Notes under the pieces: generated by a model
What the model was told of the DNA's origin: nothing
The model's input: only the letters and a program-made list of their open reading frames with translations
Databases searched by the model: none
Assembly: GCF_024496245.1 (NCBI RefSeq)
Contig: NZ_CP101740.1
Span: forward strand, 2,355,501-2,419,500
From: Sphingomonas qomolangmaensis
GTDB taxonomy: Bacteria; Pseudomonadota; Alphaproteobacteria; Sphingomonadales; Sphingomonadaceae
Direction of reading: 5' to 3'
Length of the DNA: 64,000 nt
Program-made: the position numbers and the translations under genes
Part shown: positions 35,988-46,719 of the stretch, in pieces
Layout: each line of letters begins with the position of its first letter
Numbering within the stretch: the stretch's first letter is position 1

Positions 35988-36083
35988 CCCTCTCCCCTTG
36001 AGGGGAGAGGGCCGGGGAGAGGGGCAGTATACTGCCGTCCCGTACTGCCCCTCTCCCAACCATCTCCCCTGAAGGGGAGAGGG
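35988..36083. repeat. paired-hairpin repeat, type E-like
   Basis: Left hairpin CCCTCTCCCCT TG AGGGGAGAGGG (35988-36011) and right hairpin TCTCCCCT GA AGGGGAGA (36063-36080), with an inverted centre (GGGGCAGTATACTGCC and ACTGCCCC). It separates yebC from gapR on the minus strand. Confidence 0.85.
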
Positions 36084-36089
36084 CTATGA

Positions 36090-36329
36090 TCACACCAGCC
36101 CGAGCGCGGTCTTGTAGGTCTCGAGCAGCATTTCTGCCTCGTCGCGGTGGTGCTTCTCCATCTTGCGCAGCCGCACGATGGTCCGCATCGTCTTCACGTC
36201 GAAGCCGGTCGATTTCGCCTCGCCATACACGTCCTTGATGTCGTCGGCGATGCCGCGCTTTTCCTCTTCGAGCCGTTCGATCCGCTCGATCAGAAGACGC
36301 AGCTGCTCGGCGGAAATATTGTCGCTCAT
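36090..36329 (-). CDS. gapR: nucleoid-associated protein GapR (DUF2312)
   Basis: A 79-residue protein that is almost entirely the DUF2312 coiled-coil: [23 protein letters not shown], then [27 protein letters not shown] and a last helix ending TYKTALGLV. In Caulobacter GapR clamps overtwisted DNA ahead of replication and stimulates topoisomerases. The resemblance is close over the full length. The ATG at 36329 ([10 protein letters not shown]) is clear; codons upstream in frame overlap the amidohydrolase gene region and are not part of it. Confidence 0.92.
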   Translation of the reverse strand: MSDNISAEQLRLLIERIERLEEEKRGIADDIKDVYGEAKSTGFDVKTMRTIVRLRKMEKHHRDEAEMLLETYKTALGLV

Positions 36330-36411
36330 GATTCTCTCGCGATGAATTGGGGTCAGGCGGCGCGGCATAAACCATGCGCGCGCCGGCGCAACCACTATGG
36401 CCGGCGCAACC

Positions 36412-37758
36412 TTAGCGGGCGGGAAAACCCTGCCGCTGCCCGCCCAGCTTGTGCACCGCGCCGCGCCGCATGACGAAGCCGACATCGTTCAACCGCGCGA
36501 CATCGGCGACCGGGTCGCCTGCGACCGCGATGATGTCGGCGTCCTTGCCCACCTCGATCGTGCCGATTCGATCGGCGCGGCCGAGCAGGGTCGCCGCCTC
36601 GACCGTCGCGGTGCGGATCGCGTCGATCGGCTTCATGCCGACCGCGGTCATATAGCCGAATTCGAGCCCGTTGGTGCCGTGCGGGCCGACCCCCGAATCG
36701 GTGCCGAACGCGATCTTCATGCCGCTGGCGAAGGCACGGCGGTGGCTTTCCTTGACGACGGTCGCGACCTGTTCGGCCTTGGCGACGCTGGCGGCGGGGC
36801 GCTCGCCCGCGCGGCCCTGGCGGATGACGCTTTCGAAGGCGTGCATCGTCGGCACCAGATACGCACCCCGGGCCTTGAAAAGCGCGATCGTCTCGTCGTC
36901 GATATAGCTGCCATGCTCGATCGAATCGACGCCGGCGCGAAGCGCGGTGTCGATCCCCGACTTGCCATGCGCATGCGCGGTCGCCTTGCGGCCGAAGGCG
37001 TGCGCGGTGTCGACGATCGCCTTCATCTCCTCGAGCGTCATCTGCGCCTCGAGCCCGCCGGCGATATTGCTGCCGACCCCGCCCGATGCGGCGAACTTGA
37101 TGACTTCGGCGCCGGTGAAGATCTGCTCGCGAGTCGCGCGGCGGCAGTCATCGGCGCCGTTGCACAATTCGGGCGAACCTTCGCGCTCGACATGCGCGAA
37201 GTCGCGGCGCAGCCCGTTGGCGTCGCCATGGCCGGCGGTAACCGACACCATCCGCCCGGCATTGACGATCGTCGGCCCCTCGACATCGCCGCGCGCGATC
37301 GCGTCGCGCAGCGCGCGGGTGCCGCGCGGCTCGCCGCCCAGGTCGCGCACCGTGGTAAAGCCGGCATCGAGCGTCTTGCGCGCGCTCTGCATTGCAGTGA
37401 GCAGCCCGTCCTCGAGATCCTTGGTGGTCTCGTCGAGCCGCGCCTGAAGCGGATAGCCGGTCGAATAGAGATGGACGTGCATGTCGATCAGCCCGGGCAG
37501 GACATAGTGGTCCTTAAGATCGACCAGCTTCGCGCCCGCCTCGGGCGCGGCGAAGCCGTCGCGGATCTCGGCGATCTTGCCGTCGCGCACCACGATCGTG
37601 CTCTGCCCGCGCGCGCGCTGGCCGGGGCGGTCGAGCAATTGGCCGGCATGGATGTAGGTGACGACAGGGGCGGGGCGCGGGGCGGGTGCCGGCGGCGTCT
37701 GCGCTATGGCGGTGGCAGTGGTAGCGAGCAGCGCGGCTGCCGTCAGGATCGTTCGCAT
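36412..37758 (-). CDS. exported metal-dependent amidohydrolase
   Basis: A 448-residue precursor with signal peptide [20 protein letters not shown]. The amidohydrolase metal site is visible: HxH in LIDMHVHLY, Lys in [11 protein letters not shown], His in [10 protein letters not shown], His in DSIEHGSYI and Asp in [13 protein letters not shown]. This arrangement matches the imidazolonepropionase-like/Xaa-Pro dipeptidase (prolidase-type) branch. A pair of cysteines ([10 protein letters not shown]) may form a disulfide. The substrate is unknown; peptides or amides in the periplasm are likely. Confidence 0.9.
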   Translation of the reverse strand: MRTILTAAALLATTATAIAQTPPAPAPRPAPVVTYIHAGQLLDRPGQRARGQSTIVVRDGKIAEIRDGFAAPEAGAKLVDLKDHYVLPGLIDMHVHLYSTGYPLQARLDETTKDLEDGLLTAMQSARKTLDAGFTTVRDLGGEPRGTRALRDAIARGDVEGPTIVNAGRMVSVTAGHGDANGLRRDFAHVEREGSPELCNGADDCRRATREQIFTGAEVIKFAASGGVGSNIAGGLEAQMTLEEMKAIVDTAHAFGRKATAHAHGKSGIDTALRAGVDSIEHGSYIDDETIALFKARGAYLVPTMHAFESVIRQGRAGERPAASVAKAEQVATVVKESHRRAFASGMKIAFGTDSGVGPHGTNGLEFGYMTAVGMKPIDAIRTATVEAATLLGRADRIGTIEVGKDADIIAVAGDPVADVARLNDVGFVMRRGAVHKLGGQRQGFPAR

Positions 37759-37823
37759 CGTTGGTGTTCCCCCTTGGTTGCGGGAACGTAGCCGAGCGCT
37801 CGCGGAAGGAAAGCCCCCTTGCT

Positions 37824-37844
37824 CCCCTCGCTGGAAGGGAGGGG
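37824..37844. repeat. solo type A hairpin (one mismatch)
   Basis: CCCCTCGCT GGA AGGGAGGGG, the type A end hairpin with one mismatched pair. It lies between the amidohydrolase start and the DUF1244 stop, both minus strand, and probably marks a decayed copy. Confidence 0.7.
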
Positions 37845-37848
37845 AGCG

Positions 37849-38292
<444 letters not shown>

Positions 38293-38297
38293 TTACA

Positions 38298-39761
38298 ATG
38301 ACCAAGGCAATCGCCCCCCGTTCGCGCAAGGTGCGCATTCTCGCCACGCTGGGCCCCGCGAGCAACACCCCCGAGATGATCGGCCGGCTGTTCGAGGCCG
38401 GCGCCGATGCGTTCCGCATCAACATGAGCCATGGCGACCAGGCATCGAAGGTGCCGGTGATCGAAGCGATCCGCGCCATGGAGAAGATCTACGATCGACC
38501 GACGACGATCCTCGCCGATCTGCAGGGCCCCAAGCTTCGCGTCGGCCGCTTCGCCGAGGGGAAGGTGCTGCTCGAGGTCGGCAAGCGCTTCGTGCTCGAT
38601 CGCGACCCGACCCCGGGCGACGCCAACCGCGTCGAGCTGCCGCACCGCGAGATTTTCGTCGCGATCGCGCGCGATGCGCGGCTGTTGCTCGACGACGGCA
38701 AGCTGGTGCTGCGCGTCACCGATCATGACGACGAACAGATCGTCACCGTCGTCGAGGTCGGCGGGTGGCTGTCGAATTCGAAGGGGCTGAACGTTCCCGA
38801 TGTCGTGCTGCCGATGGCGGCGCTGACCGAAAAGGACGTGAGCGACCTTGCCTTCGCGGTCGAGCAGAAGGTCGATTGGATCGCGTTGAGCTTCGTCCAG
38901 CGCCCCGAGGATCTGGCCGAGGCGCGCAAGCTGATCGGCGGCAAGACCGCTTTGCTCGCCAAGATCGAGAAGCCGAGCGCGGTCGCGCGGCTGGAGGAAA
39001 TCGTCGAGGCGTGCGACGGCGTGATGGTCGCGCGCGGTGATCTCGGCGTCGAGCTGCCGCCGCAATCGGTGCCGCCGCTCCAGAAGCGGATCGTCGAGAC
39101 CTCGCGCCGGCTGGGCCGCCCGGTGATCGTCGCGACGCAGATGCTCGAATCGATGATCACCGCGCCGACGCCGACCCGCGCCGAGGTGAGCGACGTCGCG
39201 ACCGCGGTCTATGACGGCGCCGATGCGATCATGCTCTCGGCCGAGAGCGCGGCGGGCGACTGGCCCGTCGAATCGGTCGCGATGATGGATGCGATCGCCA
39301 ATGCGGTCGAGCGCGATCCGATGCATGGCGACCGCGTGCATTTCACCGTGCTCAAGCCCGATCCCACCACCGCCGATGCGCTGGCCGAGGCGGCCAAGAA
39401 CATCGCGGTGACCGCGTCGGCGAGCGCGATCATCTGCTTCACGCTGTCGGGATCGACCGCGCGGCGAATCGCGCGCGAGCGGCCCGGCGTGCCGATCCTG
39501 GTGCTGACCCCCAAGAAGGAAACCGCGCGGCGGCTGGGGCTGTTGTGGGGGGTCCATGCCGTGGTCACCCGCGACGTCGCCTCGTTCGAGGAGATGGTCG
39601 CCAAGGCCAAGCGGATGGCGCTGCGCAACCACATCGCCAAGGGCGGCGACCGCGTGGTGGTGTGCGCCGGCGTGCCCTTCGGGATGCCGGGGTCGACCAA
39701 CGTGCTGCACGTAACGCAGATCATCGGCGACGAACTGAAGAATTATCCCGGCGAGCGGTGA
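38298..39761 (+). CDS. pyk: pyruvate kinase
   Basis: Last step of lower glycolysis, phosphoenolpyruvate plus ADP to pyruvate plus ATP. 487 residues. Near the start are RILATLGPASNTPEMI and FRINMSHGDQ; the catalytic Lys-containing loop is LLAKIEKPSAV; the signature VMVARGDLGVELP and the B-domain follow; MLESMITAPTPTRAEVSDVATAVYDGADAIMLS is intact. The C-terminal domain ends VLHVTQIIGDELK. The ATG at 38298 follows GAGGAAGCGTTACA. Confidence 0.96.
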   Translation: MTKAIAPRSRKVRILATLGPASNTPEMIGRLFEAGADAFRINMSHGDQASKVPVIEAIRAMEKIYDRPTTILADLQGPKLRVGRFAEGKVLLEVGKRFVLDRDPTPGDANRVELPHREIFVAIARDARLLLDDGKLVLRVTDHDDEQIVTVVEVGGWLSNSKGLNVPDVVLPMAALTEKDVSDLAFAVEQKVDWIALSFVQRPEDLAEARKLIGGKTALLAKIEKPSAVARLEEIVEACDGVMVARGDLGVELPPQSVPPLQKRIVETSRRLGRPVIVATQMLESMITAPTPTRAEVSDVATAVYDGADAIMLSAESAAGDWPVESVAMMDAIANAVERDPMHGDRVHFTVLKPDPTTADALAEAAKNIAVTASASAIICFTLSGSTARRIARERPGVPILVLTPKKETARRLGLLWGVHAVVTRDVASFEEMVAKAKRMALRNHIAKGGDRVVVCAGVPFGMPGSTNVLHVTQIIGDELKNYPGER

Positions 39762-39773
39762 GCTTCGAATGCC

Positions 39774-39880
39774 GTCACCCCGGCCTTGTGCCGGGGTCCA
39801 CGGCGCCGCGGAAGCTGTGGTCGCAGCCTCGCACGGCATCGCGAACCTAGAGGTGGACCCCGGAACAAGTCCGGGGTGAC
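39774..39880. repeat. inverted-repeat element, type B
   Basis: Arms at 39774-39800 (GTCACCCCGGCCTTGTGCC..) and 39854-39880 (ending AAGTCCGGGGTGAC) are 27 bp long with three differences between them. The left arm resembles the 7875 copy and the right arm the 11154 copy, as if halves had been exchanged. A remnant of a type A hairpin (TTTCAGGGAGGGGAG) follows at 39897-39911. It lies between the convergent pyk and HAD genes. Confidence 0.83.
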
Positions 39881-39911
39881 GGCGTAGGATAATCTCTTTC
39901 AGGGAGGGGAG

Positions 39912-40529
39912 CTACGCCAGCAGCCCCACTTCCACCAACCGCGCGCGGAACACCGCGGCGTCGGTGAACGCGACGCTATCGATCCCCATCGCGCAGGCGG
40001 CCGCGACATTCGCCGGATTGTCGTCGACGAACACCGCGTCCTGCGCGCGCAAGCCGAATCGATCGAGCGCCAGCGCGTAGATTGCGGGATCGGGCTTCAC
40101 CAGCCGCTCGGCACCCGACACCACGATGTCGCGGAAACGATCGAACAGCTGCGGCCAGGCGGCGCGGAACGCGGGCCAGAATTCGGCGCTGAAATTGGTG
40201 ATTGCGAACAGCGGTACCCCCGCGTCGTCGAGCGCCTCGACGATCTCGAACATCCCCGGCATCGGCCCACCGACGCTGTCGTTGAAGCGCGGCCCCCATA
40301 GCGCGATGAGTTCGGCATGCTCGGGGAAGCGTGCGCCGAGCTCGGCCGAGGTCTCGGCGAAGGGGCGCCCCTCGTCGTGCTGGAAATGCCATTCGGGGGT
40401 CACGACCTGCTCGACAAACGTCGAAAGCGCCCGATCGTCACCGATCAGGCGCTCGTACAAGAACCGCGGATGCCAGCTGAACAGGACGTTGCCGATATCG
40501 AAAATAACGGCGGTCGGACCAGTTGCCAC
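39912..40529 (-). CDS. HAD-superfamily hydrolase
   Basis: A 205-residue HAD phosphatase-like protein. Motif I is unusual: AVIFDIGNVLFSW, where D-x-G replaces the common D-x-D, a variant found in the 2-haloacid-dehalogenase/epoxide-hydrolase-N branch (FDxGNVL). Motif II is LFAITNFS, motif III lysine is in RLVKPDPAIY, and motif IV is AVFVDDNPANVAAA. The substrate is unknown. I chose the GTG at 40529 (MATGPTAVIF); a TTG at 40544 is an alternative. It lies 39 bp after rpmJ and may be read with it. Confidence 0.85.
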   Translation of the reverse strand: MATGPTAVIFDIGNVLFSWHPRFLYERLIGDDRALSTFVEQVVTPEWHFQHDEGRPFAETSAELGARFPEHAELIALWGPRFNDSVGGPMPGMFEIVEALDDAGVPLFAITNFSAEFWPAFRAAWPQLFDRFRDIVVSGAERLVKPDPAIYALALDRFGLRAQDAVFVDDNPANVAAACAMGIDSVAFTDAAVFRARLVEVGLLA

Positions 40530-40568
40530 TCTATGCAATCGCAAAGCGGCGACGCGGTCCGGGCAGAA

Positions 40569-40694
40569 TCAGCCCTGGCGCGCCTTGAAGCGACGGTTGG
40601 TCTTGTTGATGACGTACACGCGACCGCGACGACGGATCACGCGATTGTCGCGGTGCCGCCCCTTGAGCGACTTGAGGGAGTTGACGATCTTCAT
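40569..40694 (-). CDS. rpmJ: 50S ribosomal protein L36 (zinc-free type)
   Basis: A 41-residue gene. The product starts [19 protein letters not shown], continues [17 protein letters not shown] and ends KARQG. This is L36 of the type lacking the C-x2-C..C-x4-H zinc ribbon; there is no cysteine at all. Such C-minus forms work without zinc and are common in alphaproteobacteria as the only L36. It is highly basic, as expected. Small size makes it easy to miss. Confidence 0.93.
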   Translation of the reverse strand: MKIVNSLKSLKGRHRDNRVIRRRGRVYVINKTNRRFKARQG

Positions 40695-40901
40695 GACCGA
40701 TTCGCTTCTATTTGAATGGATGTGCCGGAAAGAGGCGCTCGGTTAGCGGTGGCCCCGCACCAAGTCAAGGCGAGCACCGCCGCGCAAACCAGTGAAGCCA
40801 AATCGCAACGCGTGCGTTACAACCTTATATCGCTTGCCCGCCGGGCGGCGCGGTTGCCCATATGCCACCCCTGCCGGGGCGGTGCACAAGGACGTCGTCT
40901 C

Positions 40902-41504
40902 ATGCTTGCCAGGATCGCCATACTCTCTCTCGCCGCCCTCACCAGCGCCTGCGCGGCGGGCGGTGGCCGCAGCGGGCCAGTCAACGTTATTCGCTACAAT
41001 CTGGGCACGCCGGTGGGGCCGGGTACCTTCAGCATCGAACCGCTGCGCACAGCGCCGACGATCAGCAGCGAATATCAGGCGCAGGCAGATTCGGTCGCGC
41101 GCGCGCTGGAAGGCTTGAACTTCCGCCGCGTGACCGGCGACGAACCCGCTGCCTATCTGGTCGAGATCGCGTTCAACCGCCAGGCGACCGGGCAGCGCAC
41201 CCCGCCGCCGGTATCGATCGGGCTCGGCGGCGGTGGCGGCAGCTTCGGTCGCCGCGGCGGCGGCGTGGGGCTGGGGGGTGGTCTCAGCACCGGGCTCGGC
41301 GGCGGACGCGACATCGTCGAGACCGAATTGTCGGCCAAGCTTCGCCGCCGCACCGATTCGACGGTGATCTGGGAAGGCGCCGCGCGCACCGTCGGCACCG
41401 TGCCGCGCGACGCGATCGAGGCCGCCAAACAGTCGGATCGCCTCGCCGATGCGCTGTTCCAGGGCTTTCCGGGCCAGTCGGGGATCACTACTACCGTCCC
41501 ATGA
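40902..41504 (+). CDS. DUF4136-type lipoprotein
   Basis: A 200-residue predicted lipoprotein: MLARIAILSLAALTSACAAGG has a lipobox (TSAC), placing the lipidated cysteine near residue 17. The mature part carries a DUF4136-like domain (TFSIEPLRTAP, ALEGLNFRRVTGDEPAAYLVEI, TELSAKLRRRTDSTVIWEGAART) interrupted by a Gly-rich low-complexity loop (IGLGGGGGSFGRRGGGVG). Function unknown. The stop codon overlaps the start of the carboxypeptidase gene (ATGA), so translation is coupled. The 207-bp region upstream back to rpmJ holds no gene I can see; its promoter is not obvious. Confidence 0.86.
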   Translation: MLARIAILSLAALTSACAAGGGRSGPVNVIRYNLGTPVGPGTFSIEPLRTAPTISSEYQAQADSVARALEGLNFRRVTGDEPAAYLVEIAFNRQATGQRTPPPVSIGLGGGGGSFGRRGGGVGLGGGLSTGLGGGRDIVETELSAKLRRRTDSTVIWEGAARTVGTVPRDAIEAAKQSDRLADALFQGFPGQSGITTTVP

Positions 41505-42619
41505 CGATCGAGATCAGCGCCGCGTTCGACAGCGGCAACATCGAACTGGTGGGAATCGAGGGCGACCGCGTCGACCTCGAGATCCGCCGCGACGCCCATT
41601 CGGATTTCTTCCAGTGGTTCCACTTCCGCGTGTCGGGCGCGGCGGATCGGACGCTGACCTTCCGCATCCTTAATGCGGGGAAGGCGGCCTATGCCTTCGG
41701 CTGGCCGGGCTATCGCGCGCGGGTGAGCACCGATCAGGTCGAATGGCCGATGACCGACACATCCTATGCCGATGGCGTGCTCAGCTTCACCCACCGGTTC
41801 GAGGGCGACGCGGCGTGGTTCGCCTATTTCGCGCCCTATTCGATGGACCGCCACCGCGCGACGGTCGCGCGGATCGCCGCGATGCCCGGCGTTTCGCACC
41901 GGTCGCTCGGCAATTCGCTCGACGGCCAGCCGATCGATTGCCTGCGGATCGGCGACGGCCCCAAGCAAGTGTGGTTCTATGCGCGCCAGCATCCGGGCGA
42001 ATCGATGGCCGAATGGTTCATGGAAGGGCTGCTCGAAAAGCTGACCGATCCCGACGACGCCGTCGCACGCGCATTGCGCGAAAAGGTGACATTGCACTGC
42101 GTCCCCAACATGAACCCCGACGGATCGGCGCGCGGCCATCTGCGCACCAATGCCGCGGGGGTGAACCTCAACCGCGAATGGCACGCCCCTACGCTCGATC
42201 GCAGCCCCGAAGTGCTCGCGGTGCGCGACGCGATGGACGCCACCGGCGTGACATTCGCGATGGACGTCCATGGCGACGAGGCGATTCCCGCGAACTTCAT
42301 CGCCGGGTTCGAGGGCATCGCGTCGTGGACCGACGCGCATGGCGCCAAATTCTACGATTATGGCCGGCGCCTCGCGGCAAACACCCCGCTGTTCCAGACC
42401 GAGCGCGGCTATGAGAAATCGGCGCCGGGGCGCGCCAATCTGTCGATGTCGACCAACCAGCTCGCCGAGCGCTTCGGCGCGGTGTCGATGACGCTCGAAA
42501 TGCCCTTCAAGGATCATGATCCCTCGCCCGACCCGGTGTATGGCTGGTCGCCCGATCGTTCGAAGCAATTGGCGCATGCGTGCCTCGTGACGCTCGCCGA
42601 GGTGATCGACACGCTGTGA
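41501..42619 (+). CDS. M14-family zinc carboxypeptidase (cytosolic, CCP-like)
   Basis: A 372-residue protein without a signal peptide. The N-terminal 130 residues form a beta-sandwich-like domain typical of cytosolic carboxypeptidases (WFHFRVSGAADRTLTFRILN, SYADGVLSFTHRF). The M14 core has zinc ligands in YARQHPGESMAEWFMEG (His and Glu) and MDVHGDEAIP (His), the NLNREW substrate motif, and the catalytic Glu in MTLEMPFKD. Eukaryotic relatives trim polyglutamate tails; bacterial substrates are unknown. It overlaps both neighbours (ATGA before, TGATG after), forming a tight three-gene unit with a lipoprotein and an acetyltransferase. Confidence 0.9.
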   Translation: MTIEISAAFDSGNIELVGIEGDRVDLEIRRDAHSDFFQWFHFRVSGAADRTLTFRILNAGKAAYAFGWPGYRARVSTDQVEWPMTDTSYADGVLSFTHRFEGDAAWFAYFAPYSMDRHRATVARIAAMPGVSHRSLGNSLDGQPIDCLRIGDGPKQVWFYARQHPGESMAEWFMEGLLEKLTDPDDAVARALREKVTLHCVPNMNPDGSARGHLRTNAAGVNLNREWHAPTLDRSPEVLAVRDAMDATGVTFAMDVHGDEAIPANFIAGFEGIASWTDAHGAKFYDYGRRLAANTPLFQTERGYEKSAPGRANLSMSTNQLAERFGAVSMTLEMPFKDHDPSPDPVYGWSPDRSKQLAHACLVTLAEVIDTL

Positions 42620-43074
42620 TGCGGGTCGCGCAGGGCGAGCTCGAGCATCCGGCGACCGTGGCGCTGCTCCAGCAGCATTTCGATTCGATGCTCGCGCATT
42701 CGCCGCGCGGCGCGTGCCATTTCCTCGACCTGTCGGGGCTCGCCGCGCCCGAGGTGACCTTCCTCACCGCGTGGGAGGGCGAGACGTTGCTCGGCTGCGG
42801 CGCGCTCAAGGCGATCGATGCCGGGCATGGCGAAGTGAAGTCGATGCGCACCGCCGATCATGCGCTGCGACGCGGGGTGGCGGCGGCTTTGCTGGCGGCG
42901 ATCGTCGATGCGGCACGCGCGCAGGGCATGACCCGGCTGAGTCTGGAGACCGGATCGGGCGAGCCCTTCGCGGCGGCAGTGGCGCTGTACCTGTGCCACG
43001 GCTTCGACTGGTGCGAACCGTTTGGCGATTATGAAGCGACGCCGTTCAACCGTTTCATGACCCGCGCGATCTAG
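42619..43074 (+). CDS. GNAT-family N-acetyltransferase
   Basis: A 151-residue single GNAT domain. The acetyl-CoA loop is seen as [28 protein letters not shown] (variant of Q/RxxGxG/A), followed by [24 protein letters not shown] and the closing FNRFMTRAI. The layout resembles the PhnO/YjdJ-like small-molecule or peptide acetylases. Its ATG overlaps the carboxypeptidase stop by one base, so it is probably the third member of that unit. Substrate unknown. Confidence 0.87.
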   Translation: MRVAQGELEHPATVALLQQHFDSMLAHSPRGACHFLDLSGLAAPEVTFLTAWEGETLLGCGALKAIDAGHGEVKSMRTADHALRRGVAAALLAAIVDAARAQGMTRLSLETGSGEPFAAAVALYLCHGFDWCEPFGDYEATPFNRFMTRAI

Positions 43075-43084
43075 GCGCCCTTCC

Positions 43085-43206
43085 CCCCTCCCTGGAAGGG
43101 AGGGGTCGGGGGTGGGTCGAGGCCTGGAGCTACGGTCACCCGGCATCCCGATGCCCCCGTATCGCGGACACTCGACCCACCCCCAGCCCCTCCCTGCAGG
43201 GAGGGG
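43085..43206. repeat. paired-hairpin repeat, type A (complete copy)
   Basis: 122 bp: left hairpin CCCCTCCCT GGA AGGGAGGGG, tract TCGGGGGTGGGTCGAGG, TACGG, centre, CCGTA, tract CTCGACCCACCCCCAG, right hairpin CCCCTCCCT GC AGGGAGGGG. It fills the gap between the acetyltransferase and gpmA genes, both plus strand. Confidence 0.9.
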
Positions 43207-43283
43207 AAGGAGAAGCCCGGTTTGCCTCCCTCGCTCCAGCCGCTAGAGCGACGGCAACCCCCGCCCCGTCCGGAGACACCCCC

Positions 43284-43970
43284 ATGCCCACGCTCGTCCT
43301 GATCCGCCACGGCCAGTCGGCCTGGAACCTCGAAAACCGCTTCACCGGCTGGTGGGACGTCGACCTGACTGACAAGGGGGTCGAAGAGGCCAAGGCCGCG
43401 GGCCGGCTGCTCGCCGAGAAGGGCTTCGATTTCGACCTTTGCTTCACCTCGGTCCAGCGCCGCGCGATCCGCACGCTCAACCTGGCGCTGGAAGAAATGG
43501 AGCGGCTGTGGCTGCCGGTCGAGAAGGACTGGCACCTCAACGAGCGGCATTATGGCGGGCTGACCGGGCTCAACAAGGCCGAGACCGCCGCGAAGCATGG
43601 TGACGAACAGGTCCATATCTGGCGTCGCAGCTTCGACGTGCCGCCGCCGCCGATCGAGCCCGGCAGCGAATATGACCTGTCGGCCGACCGCCGCTATGCC
43701 GGCATCGCCGTCCCCGCGACCGAGAGCCTGAAGGACACGATCGCGCGCGTGCTGCCCTATTGGGAATCGCGGATCGTCCCCGAGCTGAAATCGGGCAAGC
43801 GCGTCGTGATCTCGGCGCACGGCAATTCGCTGCGCGCGCTGGTCAAGCATCTGTCGGGGATTTCGGACGACGAGATCACGAGCCTCGAGATCCCGACCGG
43901 CCAGCCGATCGTGTACGAATTGAACGATGCGATGGCGGCGACCGACCGTTATTATCTGAGCGAGCGGTGA
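43284..43970 (+). CDS. gpmA: 2,3-bisphosphoglycerate-dependent phosphoglycerate mutase
   Basis: Interconverts 3- and 2-phosphoglycerate. 228 residues, the usual dPGM length. The phosphohistidine motif is [19 protein letters not shown] (His in RHG), followed by [31 protein letters not shown] (second-site residues) and the second catalytic His in [15 protein letters not shown]. The ATG at 43284 follows CGGAGACACCC. It is flanked on both sides by complete type A repeats. Confidence 0.95.
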   Translation: MPTLVLIRHGQSAWNLENRFTGWWDVDLTDKGVEEAKAAGRLLAEKGFDFDLCFTSVQRRAIRTLNLALEEMERLWLPVEKDWHLNERHYGGLTGLNKAETAAKHGDEQVHIWRRSFDVPPPPIEPGSEYDLSADRRYAGIAVPATESLKDTIARVLPYWESRIVPELKSGKRVVISAHGNSLRALVKHLSGISDDEITSLEIPTGQPIVYELNDAMAATDRYYLSER

Positions 43971-43976
43971 GACTCT

Positions 43977-44099
43977 CCCCTCCCTGAAAGGGAGGGGTCG
44001 GGGTGGGTCGAGGCCGGGCAATACGGCTGGGCTGGTCCGTGACCCCTGCCGTATCACGAGCACGCCACCCACCCCCAGCCCCTCCCTTCCAGGGAGGGG
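43977..44099. repeat. paired-hairpin repeat, type A (complete copy)
   Basis: 123 bp with the same parts as the copy at 43085: hairpins with loops GAA and TCC, tract TCGGGGTGGGTCGAGG, ATACGG, centre, CCGTAT, tract CCACCCACCCCCAG. It begins 7 bp after the gpmA stop and separates it from argG. Confidence 0.9.
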
Positions 44100-44186
44100 A
44101 GCAGTGCGCCGCTCAGGACGAACGGTATTCCTTCGCATCGTCCATTCGCCTAAACGCCCCCGCATCACCATCCCCGGAGCCTGCCC

Positions 44187-45404
<1,218 letters not shown>

Positions 45405-45410
45405 GCGGCG

Positions 45411-46613
45411 CTATCGCTCGACCGTGGCGGTCACGGTCGAGCGATATTGCGCCACGAACAACCCCCAGAGCAGCAGCGCGATGCCGGGGATTCCCGCGGC
45501 GACCAGCACCATTCCCAGCTGCGCAGCCATGAAGCCGCCGAGCACCAACCGCCGCTCCCAGCCCTGCAGTCGCGGTACGTACAGCAGCATCCCCGCCGCC
45601 ATCGCCGACACCGTCAAATCGTAGTTGAACGCATAGGGCAGCACCAGGAAGGTCGCGGTGGCGGCAAGCAGCGCCACTTGCTGGGTGCTGCCGCGCCGCG
45701 CGCCATGCACCACCATCGCCGCCGCGAGCGCAGCCTGCGCCCAATGAATCGCGAACGCGGTCGTGCGCGGCATCGACCAATGCAGTAGCCCGGTGGCGAG
45801 CGAGGTCGACATGAAGCGGAAGAAACTGTTCCCGGCATCGATCAGCGCCGCCTGCACGCCGAGCGTGACGGTGATGTATTCGATCCAGCGATCGATCCCG
45901 AACAGCGCCGCGCTGCCCGCGACCAGCACCACCACCGTCACCGCCGCCGCCCCGATCGCGCGCCACTCGCCGCGCGCCAGCAGCATCAGCGGCACCAGGA
46001 TCGCGATATGCGGCTTGATCGCCAGCAGCCCGAAGCAAATCCCCGCCAGGACAGGGCGGGCTTCGAGGTTGCGCCAGCCATACAGCAGCAGCCCGCCGAT
46101 AAGGAATCCGTAATGCCCCGCCCAGATGTTGACCAACCCCGCGGGGGTGGCCAGCACCAGCCATGCCGGCAACCCGGTAGCGCGCACCCACCATGACCGC
46201 GCGGCGCGCACGAAGAACCATCCGGTCGCCCCCAGCCAGGCCAGCAACGCGACCGGATAGGGTAGCAGCCCGAACGGCAGCGCCAGCGGCAGCGCGAGCG
46301 GCGGATAGGAATAATTATGCTGGCCGATCCGCCCGAACTGTTCGAGCTGGAAGCGATGATAGCCAGCCAGATCATATAGCAGCTCGAGCCGCCCCTCGAT
46401 CAGCAGCCGCCCCGCGGTCCAGACATTGACGAAATCGCGCCCCCAATAGGCGCCGGGCGAAACCATCCCGCCGTCGAGATGGCGCAGATCGAGCGCGAAC
46501 AGGCCCAGGACGACCAGATTGCCGACGATCCAGGGGGCAAGCCATGTCCAACCGCGCCTCGGCTCGCTGCCGCCAAACCGCGCCTCGCGCGGCGAACCGA
46601 TCATGCCCCCCAT
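45411..46613 (-). CDS. GT87-type polytopic mannosyltransferase-like protein (DUF2029)
   Basis: A 400-residue inner-membrane protein with about ten helices. The GT87/DUF2029 signature is RDFVNVWTAGRLLIEGRLELLYDLAGYHRFQ followed by NYSYPPLALPLALPFG; the D at the first outer loop is the presumed catalytic base of these GT-C enzymes, which use polyprenyl-phosphate sugars. The acceptor is unknown. Starts at 46613 and 46604 are both possible. It is divergent from the next membrane protein across 106 bp and convergent with argG, 6 bp apart. Confidence 0.82.
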   Translation of the reverse strand: MGGMIGSPREARFGGSEPRRGWTWLAPWIVGNLVVLGLFALDLRHLDGGMVSPGAYWGRDFVNVWTAGRLLIEGRLELLYDLAGYHRFQLEQFGRIGQHNYSYPPLALPLALPFGLLPYPVALLAWLGATGWFFVRAARSWWVRATGLPAWLVLATPAGLVNIWAGHYGFLIGGLLLYGWRNLEARPVLAGICFGLLAIKPHIAILVPLMLLARGEWRAIGAAAVTVVVLVAGSAALFGIDRWIEYITVTLGVQAALIDAGNSFFRFMSTSLATGLLHWSMPRTTAFAIHWAQAALAAAMVVHGARRGSTQQVALLAATATFLVLPYAFNYDLTVSAMAAGMLLYVPRLQGWERRLVLGGFMAAQLGMVLVAAGIPGIALLLWGLFVAQYRSTVTATVER

Positions 46614-46719
46614 ACAGATCGCCCTAGCAGCAACGACTTACCGCGGCGTTATCGCTTGTGCGGCAGACCGCAGCGATCGCCGCTTGTCGGCGCGGCGCTC
46701 GGCTCGCTAAGGCAGCACG

